Counted from the stretch's first letter, positions 26,002 to 36,043 are shown. The stretch is 64,000 nt of DNA from Glaciimonas sp. PAMC28666 (GCF_016917355.1 NZ_CP070304.1:930001-994000); one strand, 5' to 3'. The notes: generated from the letters alone by a model not told the origin. Made by a program: numbers and translations.

Positions 26002-26193
26002 TGCTGTCTCATATCGCGGGTCCACTATACTTTCTTAGTGCCTTGCGCATCTCGTCAGGCTTTAAGAATAGCGCGACTATGCTCATATTAAGTATGACAA
26101 GGACAACCAATTTATAAGAAGATTGAGCAACTTTATTCCCTAAAGCGCCATTTTTCGAGGAGCAGAGTAAGGAGACTGGGCGTTCTCAAAAAA

Positions 26194-27241
26194 CAAGTGC
26201 AACACCTTCTGCTGTCAGGTGCCGCCATTGCGAAAATTTACAAACATTTAACTACTCAGGAACGCGCCGTCGTCATGACCATGCGCGACGACCTATGCTC
26301 CATCCGATCCATTGCTAAACGTCTTTGCCGTTCAGCCAGCAATATAGGCCGGGAAATCCAGCGCATCGGCGGCACTGGCGTCTACGATGCCAACATAGCC
26401 CACCCGCTATGCCAAGCCCGTCGCGTATTGCCACAGCATCTTCCCGAGTTGCACACGGACGGGGCCTTGTTTCAGGTCGTTCGGCACCAATTAAAATCTC
26501 TTTTGTCACCACAGCAAATTGCGCACAAACTCAGGCGCCTTTGGTTCGGCAATTCCGTGTCCAACGAGACCATCTACAACACCATCTAATTGCAACCGTG
26601 CGGCGAGCTCAAGCGCGAACTGACCACCTGTATTCGCCACCAGACGCGCAAACCGGGCAGCCGTGGCATCGATCGCCGTGACCAAATCTCTGATATGCAG
26701 AGCACTCATACCAGGCCGCCAGAAGTTGAGGATCGTCGTATCCCTGGCCACTGGGAGCGAGACCTGATCAAGGGCGCTCGCAACCGCTCTTCGGGCGGGA
26801 CCGTGGTCGAGCGCAAGACCGTCTTTGTGGTGCTCACCAAGATGGACAGCGCGACCACCAAGGCCGTTGTCGACAGTTTCACCGTTGTTTCAACCGCGAA
26901 CGGACGGCGATGCGCAAGGCCATGACTTACGACCAAGGCCGCGAGATGCACGCTCACAAAATCCTCACGGAGCGCACGGACATTCAGATCTATTTCGCCG
27001 ATCCGCATAGCCCTTGGCAGCGCGGATCAAATGAAAATACGAATGGTTTGTTGCGCCAGTAAATGCCCAAAGGGTCCGATATGGCGATTTATTCACAGAA
27101 CGAGCGCGACGCCATCGCCTTGTCGCTTGATACACCCCAGAGCACGCCTCGCTTATGAAACACCAATCGTCGTCTATGCTCAGCACATCGCGTTACTACA
27201 ACACCCGGTCGATACTGTTCATTAACCCAGTGTTGCGCTTG
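26194..27241 (+). mobile_element. Degenerate IS30-family insertion sequence
   Basis: About 1.05 kb, normal for IS30, flanked by inverted sequences CAAGTGCAACAC (26194-26205) and GTGTTGCGCTTG (27230-27241), which match at 11 of 12 positions after reversal. It contains one broken transposase gene on the + strand. It stands directly beside the IS3 remnant. Confidence 0.75.
26197..27160 (+). pseudogene. IS30-family transposase remnant
   Basis: The frame opens with the IS30-type N-terminal region (KHLTTQERAVVMTMRDDLCSIRSIAKRL, SNIGREI) and reads to a TAA at 26587-26589. It continues in the same frame with [23 protein letters not shown], the first catalytic Asp region. A frameshift near 26900 moves it to another frame with [13 protein letters not shown] (second Asp) and [17 protein letters not shown] (catalytic Glu region), then another stop. 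All three DDE residues are still recognisable, so decay is fairly recent, but the gene is dead. Confidence 0.85.
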
Positions 27242-27334
27242 ATGCTTGAAACCGCCCTTTGTTAAATTCGCCCGCACCTTCGCAGGTCACCGTCACGCTC
27301 TCATCCGGCGCCACCCAGGCGCGAGTGTCCGGGA

Positions 27335-28186
27335 TTGACAGAGCACCTCAGTTTCAGTCAAGATAGTTTCCTGCTTTCCGCCCTGCTCCAAGCGATCTGG
27401 AACGCGATGCTACGCGGGAACCGGGACCGATTCCTGTCCATGCCTTGGATGAGCATCACTATCGCGGTGGTCTCCACGCTTATCGTCCTTTTCTCGCCGT
27501 GGCCGTCCGACGCGGCTTGGCCGTACATCATCCCATCGGGGCTCTTGCATATCGTCTACAAGGTGAGCCTCGTGCGGACTTATTGTCACGGCGATCTGGC
27601 GCAAGCGTATCCGATTGCGCGTGGCTCTTCGCCGCTACTTTTCACGCTCGGCTCGGTGCTCTTCGCGCATAACGCGATCAGCCCCCCTTGCACGCTCTCG
27701 GAATCGTGATGATATCGGGCGCCATCATTGCGCTCGCGCTGCAGGGGCCCCACGTGTCGCGCGCAGTTGCGCTGTCCCTGCTGACGACTGGCGACGATAG
27801 CGCTCTATACCGTGATCGACGGCATCGGCGTGCGGTTATCTGACGGCCACGCGCCCGCCTACACCGCGTCGATGTTCCGGTTCTTTTGACTGATGCCCTT
27901 GCTGTTCGTCGCAATGCGTGGGGTGGCGGCACTATGGATACCAGTAGGGGCGACACCAAAATCGGTCGGCTCGTCGCTCGCCGGCGGCTTGGTGTCGATC
28001 GCGGAGTATGGCATCGTGATTTGTGCGACGCAGTCGGGCGCGATGGGAGCGGTATCGGCGTTGCGCGAGACTAGCGTGGTGTTCGCGGCGCTGACACGGC
28101 GGGTGTTTCTGCGGGAAGCGGTAAATGAAAAACGCTGGCTCGCGTGCGTGATTGTCGCGGCCGGGGCGATTTGTCTGGGAGTTTGA
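27335..28186 (+). pseudogene. EamA/DMT-family transporter, frameshifted
   Basis: The reading begins LLSALLQAIWNAMLRGNRDRF and PYIIPSGLLHIVYKVSLVRTY...YPIARGSSPLLFTLGSVLFA, the first EamA repeat, then shifts frame near 27685. The middle continues as LHALGIVMISGAIIALAL, shifts again near 27790 to ATIALYTVIDGIGVRLSDGHAPAY, and meets a TGA at 27887-27889 where a Trp codon would be expected. The last part, GGLVSIAEYGIVI...SALRETSVVFAAL...RWLACVIVAAGAICLG, is the conserved second-repeat end. Two frameshifts plus one nonsense codon mean it is a pseudogene of an otherwise full-length drug/metabolite transporter. Confidence 0.8.
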
Positions 28187-28500
28187 CTCGACCAGATTTC
28201 AATCCACACCTGACGCAGTAGCTTTGCTTTGCGCGCAACGGTCGAGGAGCTTCCGCAGTCGAATCCTCGTGGTAAATTCGGCGATTTGAGAGTTGTCTAC
28301 GCTTTTTAATGATCAGGCCGTTGATTGTTCACTAAAGAAAGCAGCATGACTTGACGCGACATCTTTGTTGACAACTACCGTAAGGCAGATTACGCCATAT
28401 AGTACTTGTCTCACGATCGATTGGGGAGTTTGCGGTGTCGGTAAAAAAACAGTTGGTACGATTTAATTAAACCGCTTTTATTTCCAGTTCGTTCTCTTGC
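28187..28500. other. Gene-free stretch with one arm of a 42-bp inverted repeat
   Basis: No coding sequence is supported. It contains the repeat arm at 28339-28380, whose inverted partner is at 35071-35112. Confidence 0.5.
28339..28380 (-). repeat. 42-bp inverted repeat, left arm
   Basis: The reverse complement matches 35071-35112 at 39 of 42 positions, with core GTCGCGTCAAGTCAT identical. The flanks on both sides are unrelated. It could be the end of a lost mobile element; the style recalls subterminal repeats of IS21-type elements, but that is from memory. Confidence 0.8.
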
Positions 28501-28780
28501 AATAAACCAAGTCAAGATTTAGGCCAACCTGACTGATCCCGGACCAATCTCGATTGGCCTCTTGGCCAGCGTTCTAGACATTGGCTTTGGCGATTTCATA
28601 TACTGCTTTTTTATGCCGGATTGAACAGATCACGTCCTTAATGGTGCGTACTGCTGGCGTCAACAATTGAATGCCGCTATGACGATGCTCACGGCGTACT
28701 TTGAATAAAGCGTTGCACTGTGAGCGCTCCATCAACCGCAGGATTTCGCCTTTATGGAGCAATTCAGTCGAACGACTCAC
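28500..28780 (-). pseudogene. Fragment of an IS3-family transposase (C-terminal end)
   Basis: The minus-strand reading contains REHRHSGIQLLTP followed by a spacing and KKAVYEIAKA, matching the usual OrfB end HRHSGIRFVTP...YE.AR. After the stop at 28574, the continuing frame reads RDWSGISQVGLN, which resembles the RWSG..RNW..V.LNP end of such transposases. No upstream catalytic domain is visible. It is a different element from the remnant at 24631-26001. Confidence 0.6.
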
Positions 28781-29676
28781 AAGCCTGCGTGATAGGTTGG
28801 ACTACCGCCATCTGATCCTGCTCACCAGATTTTATGATGGAACCTGCGCGCTACGTACTTTTACTTGAATAACAACGGGCAATATTTGGTCAATTCTGAC
28901 TAGCGTTATCGGCGCGGCATGCGCATCCGTAGCAGCGGTGTAGATCCAGCGGTCAACGAAACGGTAAGCTTGCGTTGTGCAAAGAAGTGCCAAACCGATA
29001 AAGGTGCGCATTTGCTGTCGCAGGTCCGTGCGGGGGTCTTGAATGACGAGTTGAAGATGCGAAAAAACCGATACCGCTTCTTTTCCCAGACAAGAATAAT
29101 CATGCCTGTAAAACGAACGCCTGGCCTGGTTGCCTCAGGTTTTTAATTACAAATATAGCCGAAGCGAAAACACAAATGAAAAAGCTGCTGCTGAATTTAG
29201 TGGCTTACAGATTTTGATTGTTTCCAGATTGATTTCGATTGACGTCCCCAAAGCGATTGAGCGCTCTTTTCACCCCCGTTATTGCAACGTGCGTATCAAT
29301 GAGCACGCATTTGCACGATTGTCCTCTAATTTAAGTCATATTTTCATATGGACTAAGTTACAGATCTACTATGATAGGTAAATTCTTAATTTATCGAAAT
29401 ATTAACGTATTTAGTAAATCTGAATCGTCCGGTTAATCTGTGCCCGTTAGCTTCTCTCTACAACTAACGGCCCCGATGAAAATTGAAGGGTACTTAAATA
29501 ACTGAAGCAGCAGTGGTACCGATATATTTTTTAAATTAAAGATCCGAATCTTAAGGTAGACGCAAAATATTCAATATTAATTTTTTTCGATGCGTACAGC
29601 CATATCGATTCTATTATTCAGTTACCCGTAAAATTTATATGAATCTCTAGCATGAGTATTAACAAAGGAACAAAAA
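28781..29676. other. Gene-poor AT-rich stretch
   Basis: About 900 bp with only short open frames (for example 28919-29146 on +). I recognise no domain in them. Probably eroded sequence in the IS-rich island; the last part may hold the promoter of the small ORF at 29677. Confidence 0.45.
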
Positions 29677-29784
29677 ATGATGGAGCTTTACGGTGTCGTA
29701 TTAATATTATCTTTATTGGTTATTACGATACTGTTGATAATCATTATAGAGGAAGTGAAGGAAGAGAAATCCCCCAACTCATGA
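29677..29784 (+). CDS. Small single-span membrane peptide (35 aa), hypothetical
   Basis: A short gene beginning with two Met codons after a good AAAGGAA ribosome site. The product has a central hydrophobic stretch VVLILSLLVITILLIIII, enough to span a membrane once, followed by a charged tail EEVKEEKSPNS. The family is unknown. It lies about 315 bp upstream of the orphan response regulator on the same strand. Support is the ribosome site plus the clear membrane-peptide pattern; no homology is known to me. Confidence 0.5.
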   Translation: MMELYGVVLILSLLVITILLIIIIEEVKEEKSPNS

Positions 29785-30099
29785 AACTGATTTCGGCCTG
29801 AGCACTGCCCGCTGCGATCAAAATTGCGATCAAAGTAGAAAATATGTAGATTCATGACGGCAAAAATAAGAGATAGATACTTCCACGAAAATTATTACAT
29901 AACCTCGATTCGAGGTATTGATTTATTTTTCCAGCAAAATGCCTGACTAAGTTCAGAAAATAATGTGCCCATTTTTACTGGTGCTTTGTAACGAGCGCCC
30001 ACCGTTTTAGCATATTTTGTCACTATTACACTAGCGGCTTGATTAGATGGCCAAGTGTTCGTCGACTAATCGATCCTTCGCTTCAACGTCAGCAAAATT
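29785..30099. other. Upstream region of the response regulator
   Basis: A 315-bp stretch without a supported gene. It is the likely place of the regulator promoter; I see no clear operator. Confidence 0.45.
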
Positions 30100-30798
30100 A
30101 TGAAAATCGTTATTTTTTGTGAAAATAGCACGGACATCAAGGATATCTGCAAAGAAATTTTCGTTAGTGGATATAAATATGATGTGTTTCACGACGAAAA
30201 AAATCTATTCAAGAGGTTGCATAAAGAAGGTTATGATATGGTAATAGTGCATGTCCACAACTTTATGTTAAAGTATCAAAATTTTTTAACTGAAATAAGA
30301 ACTAAAGTATATTACCTAATTCCTGCCATTGTCATATCCAATGACTCGACAGAAGGAGAGGTCGTTGGGGCCTTTGAAGCCGGTGCGGACGACTTTCTGG
30401 TGAATCCGATAAGACCCAGAGAGTTAATAGCGAGAGTGAAGGCATTATTCAGGAGAAGTTATCTTCGTTGCAATGAAAATGCGAAAATAACAGTGAATAA
30501 TTATGTATTCGAACCACTCATAAATCGTGTCACGGTCTCGGGCGACCTCATAGAAATGAGGCCTCGAGAATTTAAACTCGCACTTCTCCTATTTTGTAAT
30601 TTTGACCGAGCTCTGTCTCGGGAATATATTTTAAGAAAAATATGGAAGTCGGAAAGTAATAACAATATTCGATCAATCGATTCTCACATAGCCCGTATTC
30701 GTCTAAAATTATTTTTAATTCCAAAAAATGGCTATAAATTAGCACCGGTTTATGGTTATGGGTATCGTTTAAGTGAAGTTAATAAGATGATAGCTTAA
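30100..30798 (+). CDS. Atypical OmpR-family response regulator (orphan)
   Basis: A 232-aa DNA-binding regulator with a receiver domain (1-118) and an OmpR/PhoB winged helix (about 128-228: MRPREFKLALLL, RSIDSHIARIRLKL, GYGYRL). The receiver lacks key residues: the phosphoacceptor Asp of the usual (D)LVLLD pattern is His51 (YDMVIVHVH), only one of the two N-terminal acidic residues remains (E8-N9), and the conserved Lys of the DDYLTKPF motif is Asn102 (DDFLVNPI). Ser80 keeps the Ser/Thr position. Standard aspartyl phosphorylation is therefore not expected, as in known atypical OmpR-type regulators. No histidine kinase is adjacent. The gene is clearly AT-richer than its chromosomal neighbours, suggesting acquisition. 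The start ATG has only a weak ribosome site (CAGCAAA). Confidence 0.85.
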   Translation: MKIVIFCENSTDIKDICKEIFVSGYKYDVFHDEKNLFKRLHKEGYDMVIVHVHNFMLKYQNFLTEIRTKVYYLIPAIVISNDSTEGEVVGAFEAGADDFLVNPIRPRELIARVKALFRRSYLRCNENAKITVNNYVFEPLINRVTVSGDLIEMRPREFKLALLLFCNFDRALSREYILRKIWKSESNNNIRSIDSHIARIRLKLFLIPKNGYKLAPVYGYGYRLSEVNKMIA

Positions 30799-31024
30799 TA
30801 ATTATAAATACTCTCTAAATTTTTTTTGATTTTTGGTACGGTTTAAGGTTTTTAATGTATTTATATGTAACTAATACATCCTTCTTATAAGAAAAAATGC
30901 GTTTTTTTAAGCATTCGCAAATTACTTAGTTACTCGACCAGAGTGATTTCGATATCAGCAGAATTCCAGATAACAATGCATACATTTTATTGGCGATCTT
31001 CTGGGTCTTTAATACAGCGCCAAC
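30799..31024. other. AT-rich spacer after the response regulator
   Basis: No gene seen. A weak hairpin (AATGC...GCATT with a T-rich loop near 30896-30914) might end transcription, but its stem is short. Confidence 0.4.
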
Positions 31025-31568
31025 CAAAAGCGCATGCGCCGCAACCACTTCCTTACACAGATCAACGCAGCATGGCTATGGACCCCGCTGCGAAAAGAAA
31101 TTGAACTGTTTTATCGGAAGGGAGAATGCCCAGGTCTCTCGCTGCTTATCCTCACACTTATGCTGCCGATGCGATATGGCTTAGCAATGATTGGACTGTT
31201 TGACCAAGGTACCGATGATGCAATTTACCCGTCAGGTGAGTCATCATTTTGTTGGCATCAATCTTGGCAGGGACTTTACACCGGCTACTATCCTGCCGAA
31301 ATCTCATAGTCTGCTCGAAAAGTACGGCTTCATCCGAGAGGTTTTTGAGGTGGCTAACGCACACTAGGCCATCAAAGGTTTGCTCATGCCTAACGCCAAG
31401 TTGATCGCTGTGTCACCCTCGAAAAAAAACAAAATGAGACAAGCGGCCAGGAATGCCTCAGTCCAAAAAAGCAATAACATGCACTTGAGCATAAAGGCTC
31501 ATGTCAGGGTTGACGCCGCCTTCAAATTGGTGCTCAGCGCGATCGAAACGGCTGGAGATGCTTTCTGA
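31025..31568 (+). pseudogene. IS5-family transposase remnant
   Basis: Pieces of an IS5-type transposase in different frames: MRRNHFLTQINAAWLWTPLRKEIELFY (N-terminus), LILTLMLPMRYGLAMIGLFDQGTDDAIY (matching the MLRIHLMQNWFGYSDPAMEDALY region), then after frame changes LLEKYGFIREVFEVANAH, KGLLMPNAKLIAVSPSKKNK and NMHLSIKAHVRVDAAFKLVLSAIETAGDAF. The catalytic Asp of the usual VDATII motif is lost (LIAVS). The end of the gene is missing after 31568. Confidence 0.75.
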
Positions 31569-31803
31569 CGTGTCCATTTCATTTAATAAAAACGTTAGTG
31601 GATAGCAAGCTTCATTCGACTGCACCTGGAAATAATTCAGCGAAAAGAGGGATATCAAGCATGATGTCTTTGTCGTGATTACGTTCATTGGGTTGAGCAT
31701 TGGTCGAGCTAACCGCCGCTAGACTCCGCTTACAATAATCATTATAGTACCTAGCACAATATGTATTTTCCCTAAATAACGCTAGCTTGAACCTCCTGTC
31801 TAT

Positions 31804-34557
31804 ATGCGCCGTCACTTGCTTTGTGTTTTTTTAGCCCGTACTAAACACGATCAAAAAAAATCCTCTGCGCTGGAAAAGTTTGATGTAGAAGGATGCCGTA
31901 ACGTTCAATATGCCTCATCTTGGGCTGCCTACCTCCACCGTTGCACATTTTTTTTAACTACATTATCAATACTGCTGCTCATAGCCTCACCTGCACGCGC
32001 TATCGATTATACTTTCCCTGGTTATCTCCCGGCCGGCTGCAGCGGCAGTGATGGCTCCTATACTTGCGGTGCACTGTCCATCGCTGCGGGCGATACGATC
32101 AGTGTGTTCGCGCCAGCAACTGTTATGGTAAATGGTGCATTTTCAGTTGGCGCCAGCTCCCAGATTAACAGGGGAGGAAAGGCCTCAGATTTAAGTTTTA
32201 TCGTCAGTGGCGCCATAGGACTTGGCGCAAGTTGCATATCAAATGCAAACTTGACCTCAGGAGCCGCAATTAATATAGGTGCCAATAGCATAATGAGCGG
32301 CGATGTCAGTACCAATATGGGGGCCTTCACATTAGGCGCTGGCGCCACCATCACAGGCAGTATCAATACGGTTCAGGGGGCAGTGACAATCGGGGCAAAT
32401 AGCACCGTCAGCGGCAGCATTGCAAGCAGCCAGACGGGTGACATAACGTTGGGTGCATCGGATCAAATTGGTGGTAGTTTAAGCACATCAAGTGGAAGCA
32501 TCGGGATCGGCGCCGGAAGTACCGTAGGTGGGTCAATCTTTAGCAGCGCAGTGGGTACCATTACACTGGGTGCATCGTTAACAGTCAACGGTACTGTGGG
32601 CACTACGTCCGGTGCCATCACCGTGGGTGCCGCCACGGAGGTTGACGGTTTGATTTCTACTAACGGGTCGGATTCTATTACACTTGGCAACGTCGCGGTA
32701 GTCAAAAGCGTGTGTTGTCTCAGCACAGGAGATAGTAGCTGCGTTTTCGATAACACTAACTTACCTCCCCCTCAGTCATGTCCGACTCCTAACAGTGCAG
32801 GAGGGACTTCCACTGTAAGCAGCTTTGATTGTCTCGAGACCAGCAGCAACACGCCTTGGGTCGCTACGGCACGCAAGCCGCTCTTTACCAAGTTGGTCAA
32901 TGCGAATTTTACGTTTGACATCGCCGCGCTTAAATCAGATGGTACATTAGCGACCGGATACGGTGGAGCGGCTGGAAATACCAAATCAGTCGTGGTGGAC
33001 TTACTCATCGACACCACGCCGCCCGCAAGTTGTACGGCGCTCGCGAGTCAAAGTCCCCTAGCATCTCAAACGGTAAACTTTTCCGCGAGCAATCTCGGTC
33101 GCTCAACGACAACTAACTTTAACCTGTCCAGTGCCGCCGCAATATTACGTTGCCGTGTCAGGGAATGCACTGAAAGCAGTTGCGCTAGCTTCACAACATT
33201 GGCACCTGCCTGCTCTTCCGATCAATTCACGGTACGACCTTCTGCCGCCGTACTGGCGACCTCGGCTACGGCCGCAGCGCCTTCTGCGACGGCAACCCCC
33301 GCTATCAATGGCGGCAAAGGCTTTAGCTTACTCTCCACCACTAACGCCAATAGCAGCTACGCCGGGGTCCTCACTCTTGATACGACTAAATTGACGGCAC
33401 AAACCGCCACGCAGGCCTCCAGCCAGCAAAGCGGCGGCGTGGTTGGCACCCTCTCGCCCTCCTCGCTGACCACCAATGCGGCGGCCATCAATGCGACTTA
33501 CAGCGAAGTGGGCTATCTGTATCTCGCCCCGGGTACATATCGCGACGATGCCTTTACGGCTGTTGATAGTGCGACTGGCGATTGCATTACCAGCACCTCG
33601 TCCGATGCGAACCTTGCTGACACATTGGTCGGAGGAAAATATGGCTGCAGCGTAGGCAATAAGGGAGCGGTATCGCTCGGCCGCTTCATACCGGATCACT
33701 TTACGATCAGTACTGCACCGGTAATCGCAGCTTGCGCCGTCTCCAGCACGCCTTTTAGTTATTTTGGACAAGATGGATTCACCACCTCTTTTGGCCTGAC
33801 AGCACAAAACCTTACCAATGGCGTCACTCAAAATTACACGGGCGCATTCGCTAAATTAAATTTGACGAATTATTTCAGCTATGGCTTCAGTACGAGTTTG
33901 TTACCTACAGGCTCGACTCTATCCAGCGGCGCAGCGGGCACCAGTGGCACCTGGGTTAACGGAGCGGCGAGCGTGTCAGCAGCGCAGCAAATCAGTCGCC
34001 CGGATACGCCGAAAGCAGAGACCTTTGTGACCGTCCTTGCCGCACCGAGCGACGGCGAAGTTGCAGCGGGGGCCGTCACTGCGGTCGGCGCCCCCACCAG
34101 CTTACGTTACGGGCGGCTCAAGATGCAGAACGCGCACGGATCCGAGTTGCTAGCGTTGCCGGTGCCGCTCGAAGCCCAATATTGGACTGGATCTTATTAC
34201 GTCACCAACACGGCAGACAGTTGCACGGTGATCCCCGCATCCAGCATTACGATGTCCAATTACCAAAAACAACTAGTCGCATGCGAAACGCAGCTTGCGC
34301 CTACCGGAAATAGCACCTTGGCCGGAGGGAAATTACCCGGTGCAGGACTGGTCCTCACTAAGCCAGGGGGAGGCAACGTTGGAAGTGTTGACCTTTCAGT
34401 CAACCTCGGCGCTACCGCCACTGGCAACAGTTGCGTGAGTGCCGTCCAGTCTGCCGCGACCGCTGCCAAGATTCCCTGGTTCGGCGTGAACCCTGCTGCT
34501 CGTGCAACATTTGGTCTTTATAAATCGTCCATTATTTATCAGCGTGAAATGTATTAA
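31804..34557 (+). CDS. MshQ-like protein (DUF6701), predicted pilus-associated surface protein
   Basis: A 917-aa exported protein. Residues 49-66 (FFLTTLSILLLIASPARA) form a signal peptide, so the true start may lie downstream of the first ATG; no good ribosome site precedes 31804. Residues about 95-310 are short repeats of the type TLGAGATITGSINTVQGAVTIGANSTVSG, a bactofilin-like or beta-helical pattern. From about residue 480 it resembles the DUF6701 domain of MSHA-pilus MshQ: RFIPDHF, SLRYGRLKMQNAHGSELLALPVPLEAQYW, and the typical end RATFGLYKSSIIYQREMY. Cysteines are frequent in the middle. No other msh or pil gene is in this window, so it is either an orphan or the end of a scattered set. 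Gene intact, unlike most neighbours. Confidence 0.8.
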   Translation: MRRHLLCVFLARTKHDQKKSSALEKFDVEGCRNVQYASSWAAYLHRCTFFLTTLSILLLIASPARAIDYTFPGYLPAGCSGSDGSYTCGALSIAAGDTISVFAPATVMVNGAFSVGASSQINRGGKASDLSFIVSGAIGLGASCISNANLTSGAAINIGANSIMSGDVSTNMGAFTLGAGATITGSINTVQGAVTIGANSTVSGSIASSQTGDITLGASDQIGGSLSTSSGSIGIGAGSTVGGSIFSSAVGTITLGASLTVNGTVGTTSGAITVGAATEVDGLISTNGSDSITLGNVAVVKSVCCLSTGDSSCVFDNTNLPPPQSCPTPNSAGGTSTVSSFDCLETSSNTPWVATARKPLFTKLVNANFTFDIAALKSDGTLATGYGGAAGNTKSVVVDLLIDTTPPASCTALASQSPLASQTVNFSASNLGRSTTTNFNLSSAAAILRCRVRECTESSCASFTTLAPACSSDQFTVRPSAAVLATSATAAAPSATATPAINGGKGFSLLSTTNANSSYAGVLTLDTTKLTAQTATQASSQQSGGVVGTLSPSSLTTNAAAINATYSEVGYLYLAPGTYRDDAFTAVDSATGDCITSTSSDANLADTLVGGKYGCSVGNKGAVSLGRFIPDHFTISTAPVIAACAVSSTPFSYFGQDGFTTSFGLTAQNLTNGVTQNYTGAFAKLNLTNYFSYGFSTSLLPTGSTLSSGAAGTSGTWVNGAASVSAAQQISRPDTPKAETFVTVLAAPSDGEVAAGAVTAVGAPTSLRYGRLKMQNAHGSELLALPVPLEAQYWTGSYYVTNTADSCTVIPASSITMSNYQKQLVACETQLAPTGNSTLAGGKLPGAGLVLTKPGGGNVGSVDLSVNLGATATGNSCVSAVQSAATAAKIPWFGVNPAARATFGLYKSSIIYQREMY

Positions 34558-35427
34558 AACCGGCGCGTTTCGAATGATTTTTCGGCTGTTCTCGATTGCG
34601 CTATTATTTACTTTTTTTAAAAAAGTTTGGCAACAATATTTTAGAAACCACGAATCTATTAGCTGGAAAATTTTTCCTTCCAGCGATGGGTTGCTAATTA
34701 GCCTTCCATTTTTTTAGCGAATGATCAGCGGCGCTCAAGCTGTTAGTGATGACGTTCTGGAAATCTCATTTGCGTCCGGCCGGGCCTCGTGCCACACAGC
34801 GATCTGCTCGACGAGCGGATCCGTTTCGCGGCATTTCAGGCCAACGTTGCCTAACTGAGGTACACCGAGTTCACTACCAAACTTGTTTTTTGGAAAACCA
34901 CTCCTCAGAATTTTGCCATGTTCCATATCCGGGCATCACAGCTCCGTGCGATTTCAAATTTCGTTACTAATAATAAAGGTATGTTTCGAGATCTCATCCT
35001 CTCGCGCTAAACCTGAAACTAGCATGTTATCCCCTCACCATCATTTGCATCAAATTGACTTCCTTTCGTTCGGTAGTTGTCAACAACGACGTCGCGTCAA
35101 GTCATTCTGCTTGATTCAGGGTTTCTGCCTGGTTCAATATGCGTGCTGCCGCTGATATCGCGGGTAACGTCGAACAAGCAACTTATTGCCATAAAAACAA
35201 CCAACTTCCGCTTTTTGACAAAAACACCGCAAGATCTCCTTTCTGCAGGATTCACTGAAGCGCTTATTCGATACATCCAATCGCTTCAAGCCGGTTTCGA
35301 TGGATGATTTTCACCGCACTCAATACTTAAATGACGCATTAAAATGGAAATGGTGCTGGTTGCGCTAGTTAAGCTCTTGAAGCGCCGCTAAAAAACTACG
35401 GCACGATGACTGCGCGATAGAAAATAT
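34558..35427. other. Gene-free stretch between the MshQ-like gene and kdpC
   Basis: About 870 bp with short frames on both strands but no recognisable product. It contains the right arm of the 42-bp inverted repeat (35071-35112). A kdpDE pair, often found after kdpC, is absent here. Confidence 0.5.
35071..35112 (+). repeat. 42-bp inverted repeat, right arm
   Basis: The partner of 28339-28380 in opposite orientation, 6.7 kb away, with three mismatches. The two arms enclose the IS3 fragment, the small membrane peptide, the response regulator, the IS5 remnant and the MshQ-like gene. Confidence 0.8.
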
Positions 35428-36033
35428 TCAGGGTTTTTGATCCAGCGCCAGATTAAGTTCCAATACATTGACCCGAGGCTCGCCGAAGAAGCCCATGCTG
35501 CGTGTCAGTTGTCTGGCATCGATCATTGCGCGCACTGCTTCGACGCTGAGCTTACGTTCCCGAGCGATCCGGGCGGCCTGATAATAGGCTGCAGCGATGC
35601 TCATCTCCGGGTCCAGGCCACTACCGGAGGCGGTGACCAGATCAACAGGAATCGATAGAGTATTTCCAGGATCAGCTGCTTTCAATGCCGCGATACGACC
35701 CTTGACTGCATCAATCAAGGCGGGGTTGCCGGGGCCAAAATTAGAACCGCCGGACGAGCTTGCGTTATACGGCATCGGGCTGGTAGCGGACAAGCGTCCC
35801 CAGAAATATTGGGGAGCAGAAAACTCTTGTCCAATCAGTCGCGATCCGACTGTTTTACCGTTATGGATAATAAGGCTACCTGCGGCCTGGTCCGCAAAGG
35901 CGACCTTACCAATACCGGTGACCACAAGGGGATAGACGATCCCGCAAATGAGCGTAAGGACGGTGAATAACACAAGTGCAGGGCGCAACATCGGGCTGGA
36001 AACGTTTTCGATGATGGTCGGTGATGTTTTCAT
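35428..36033 (-). CDS. kdpC: Potassium-transporting ATPase subunit C
   Basis: A 201-aa accessory subunit of the high-affinity K+ ATPase, with one N-terminal membrane segment (about 14-37, [23 protein letters not shown]) and the family motifs [35 protein letters not shown] and [13 protein letters not shown]. It helps hold KdpA and KdpB together in the inner membrane. It follows kdpB by 10 bp, so it is co-transcribed. It is the last gene; no sensor/regulator pair follows. Confidence 0.97.
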   Translation of the reverse strand: MKTSPTIIENVSSPMLRPALVLFTVLTLICGIVYPLVVTGIGKVAFADQAAGSLIIHNGKTVGSRLIGQEFSAPQYFWGRLSATSPMPYNASSSGGSNFGPGNPALIDAVKGRIAALKAADPGNTLSIPVDLVTASGSGLDPEMSIAAAYYQAARIARERKLSVEAVRAMIDARQLTRSMGFFGEPRVNVLELNLALDQKP

Positions 36034-36043
36034 TTCAATTCTC

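Noticed and set aside
34735-34970. Small frames on both strands after the MshQ-like gene
   Set aside because: Overlapping, without domain or ribosome site; probably noise in a gene-free stretch.
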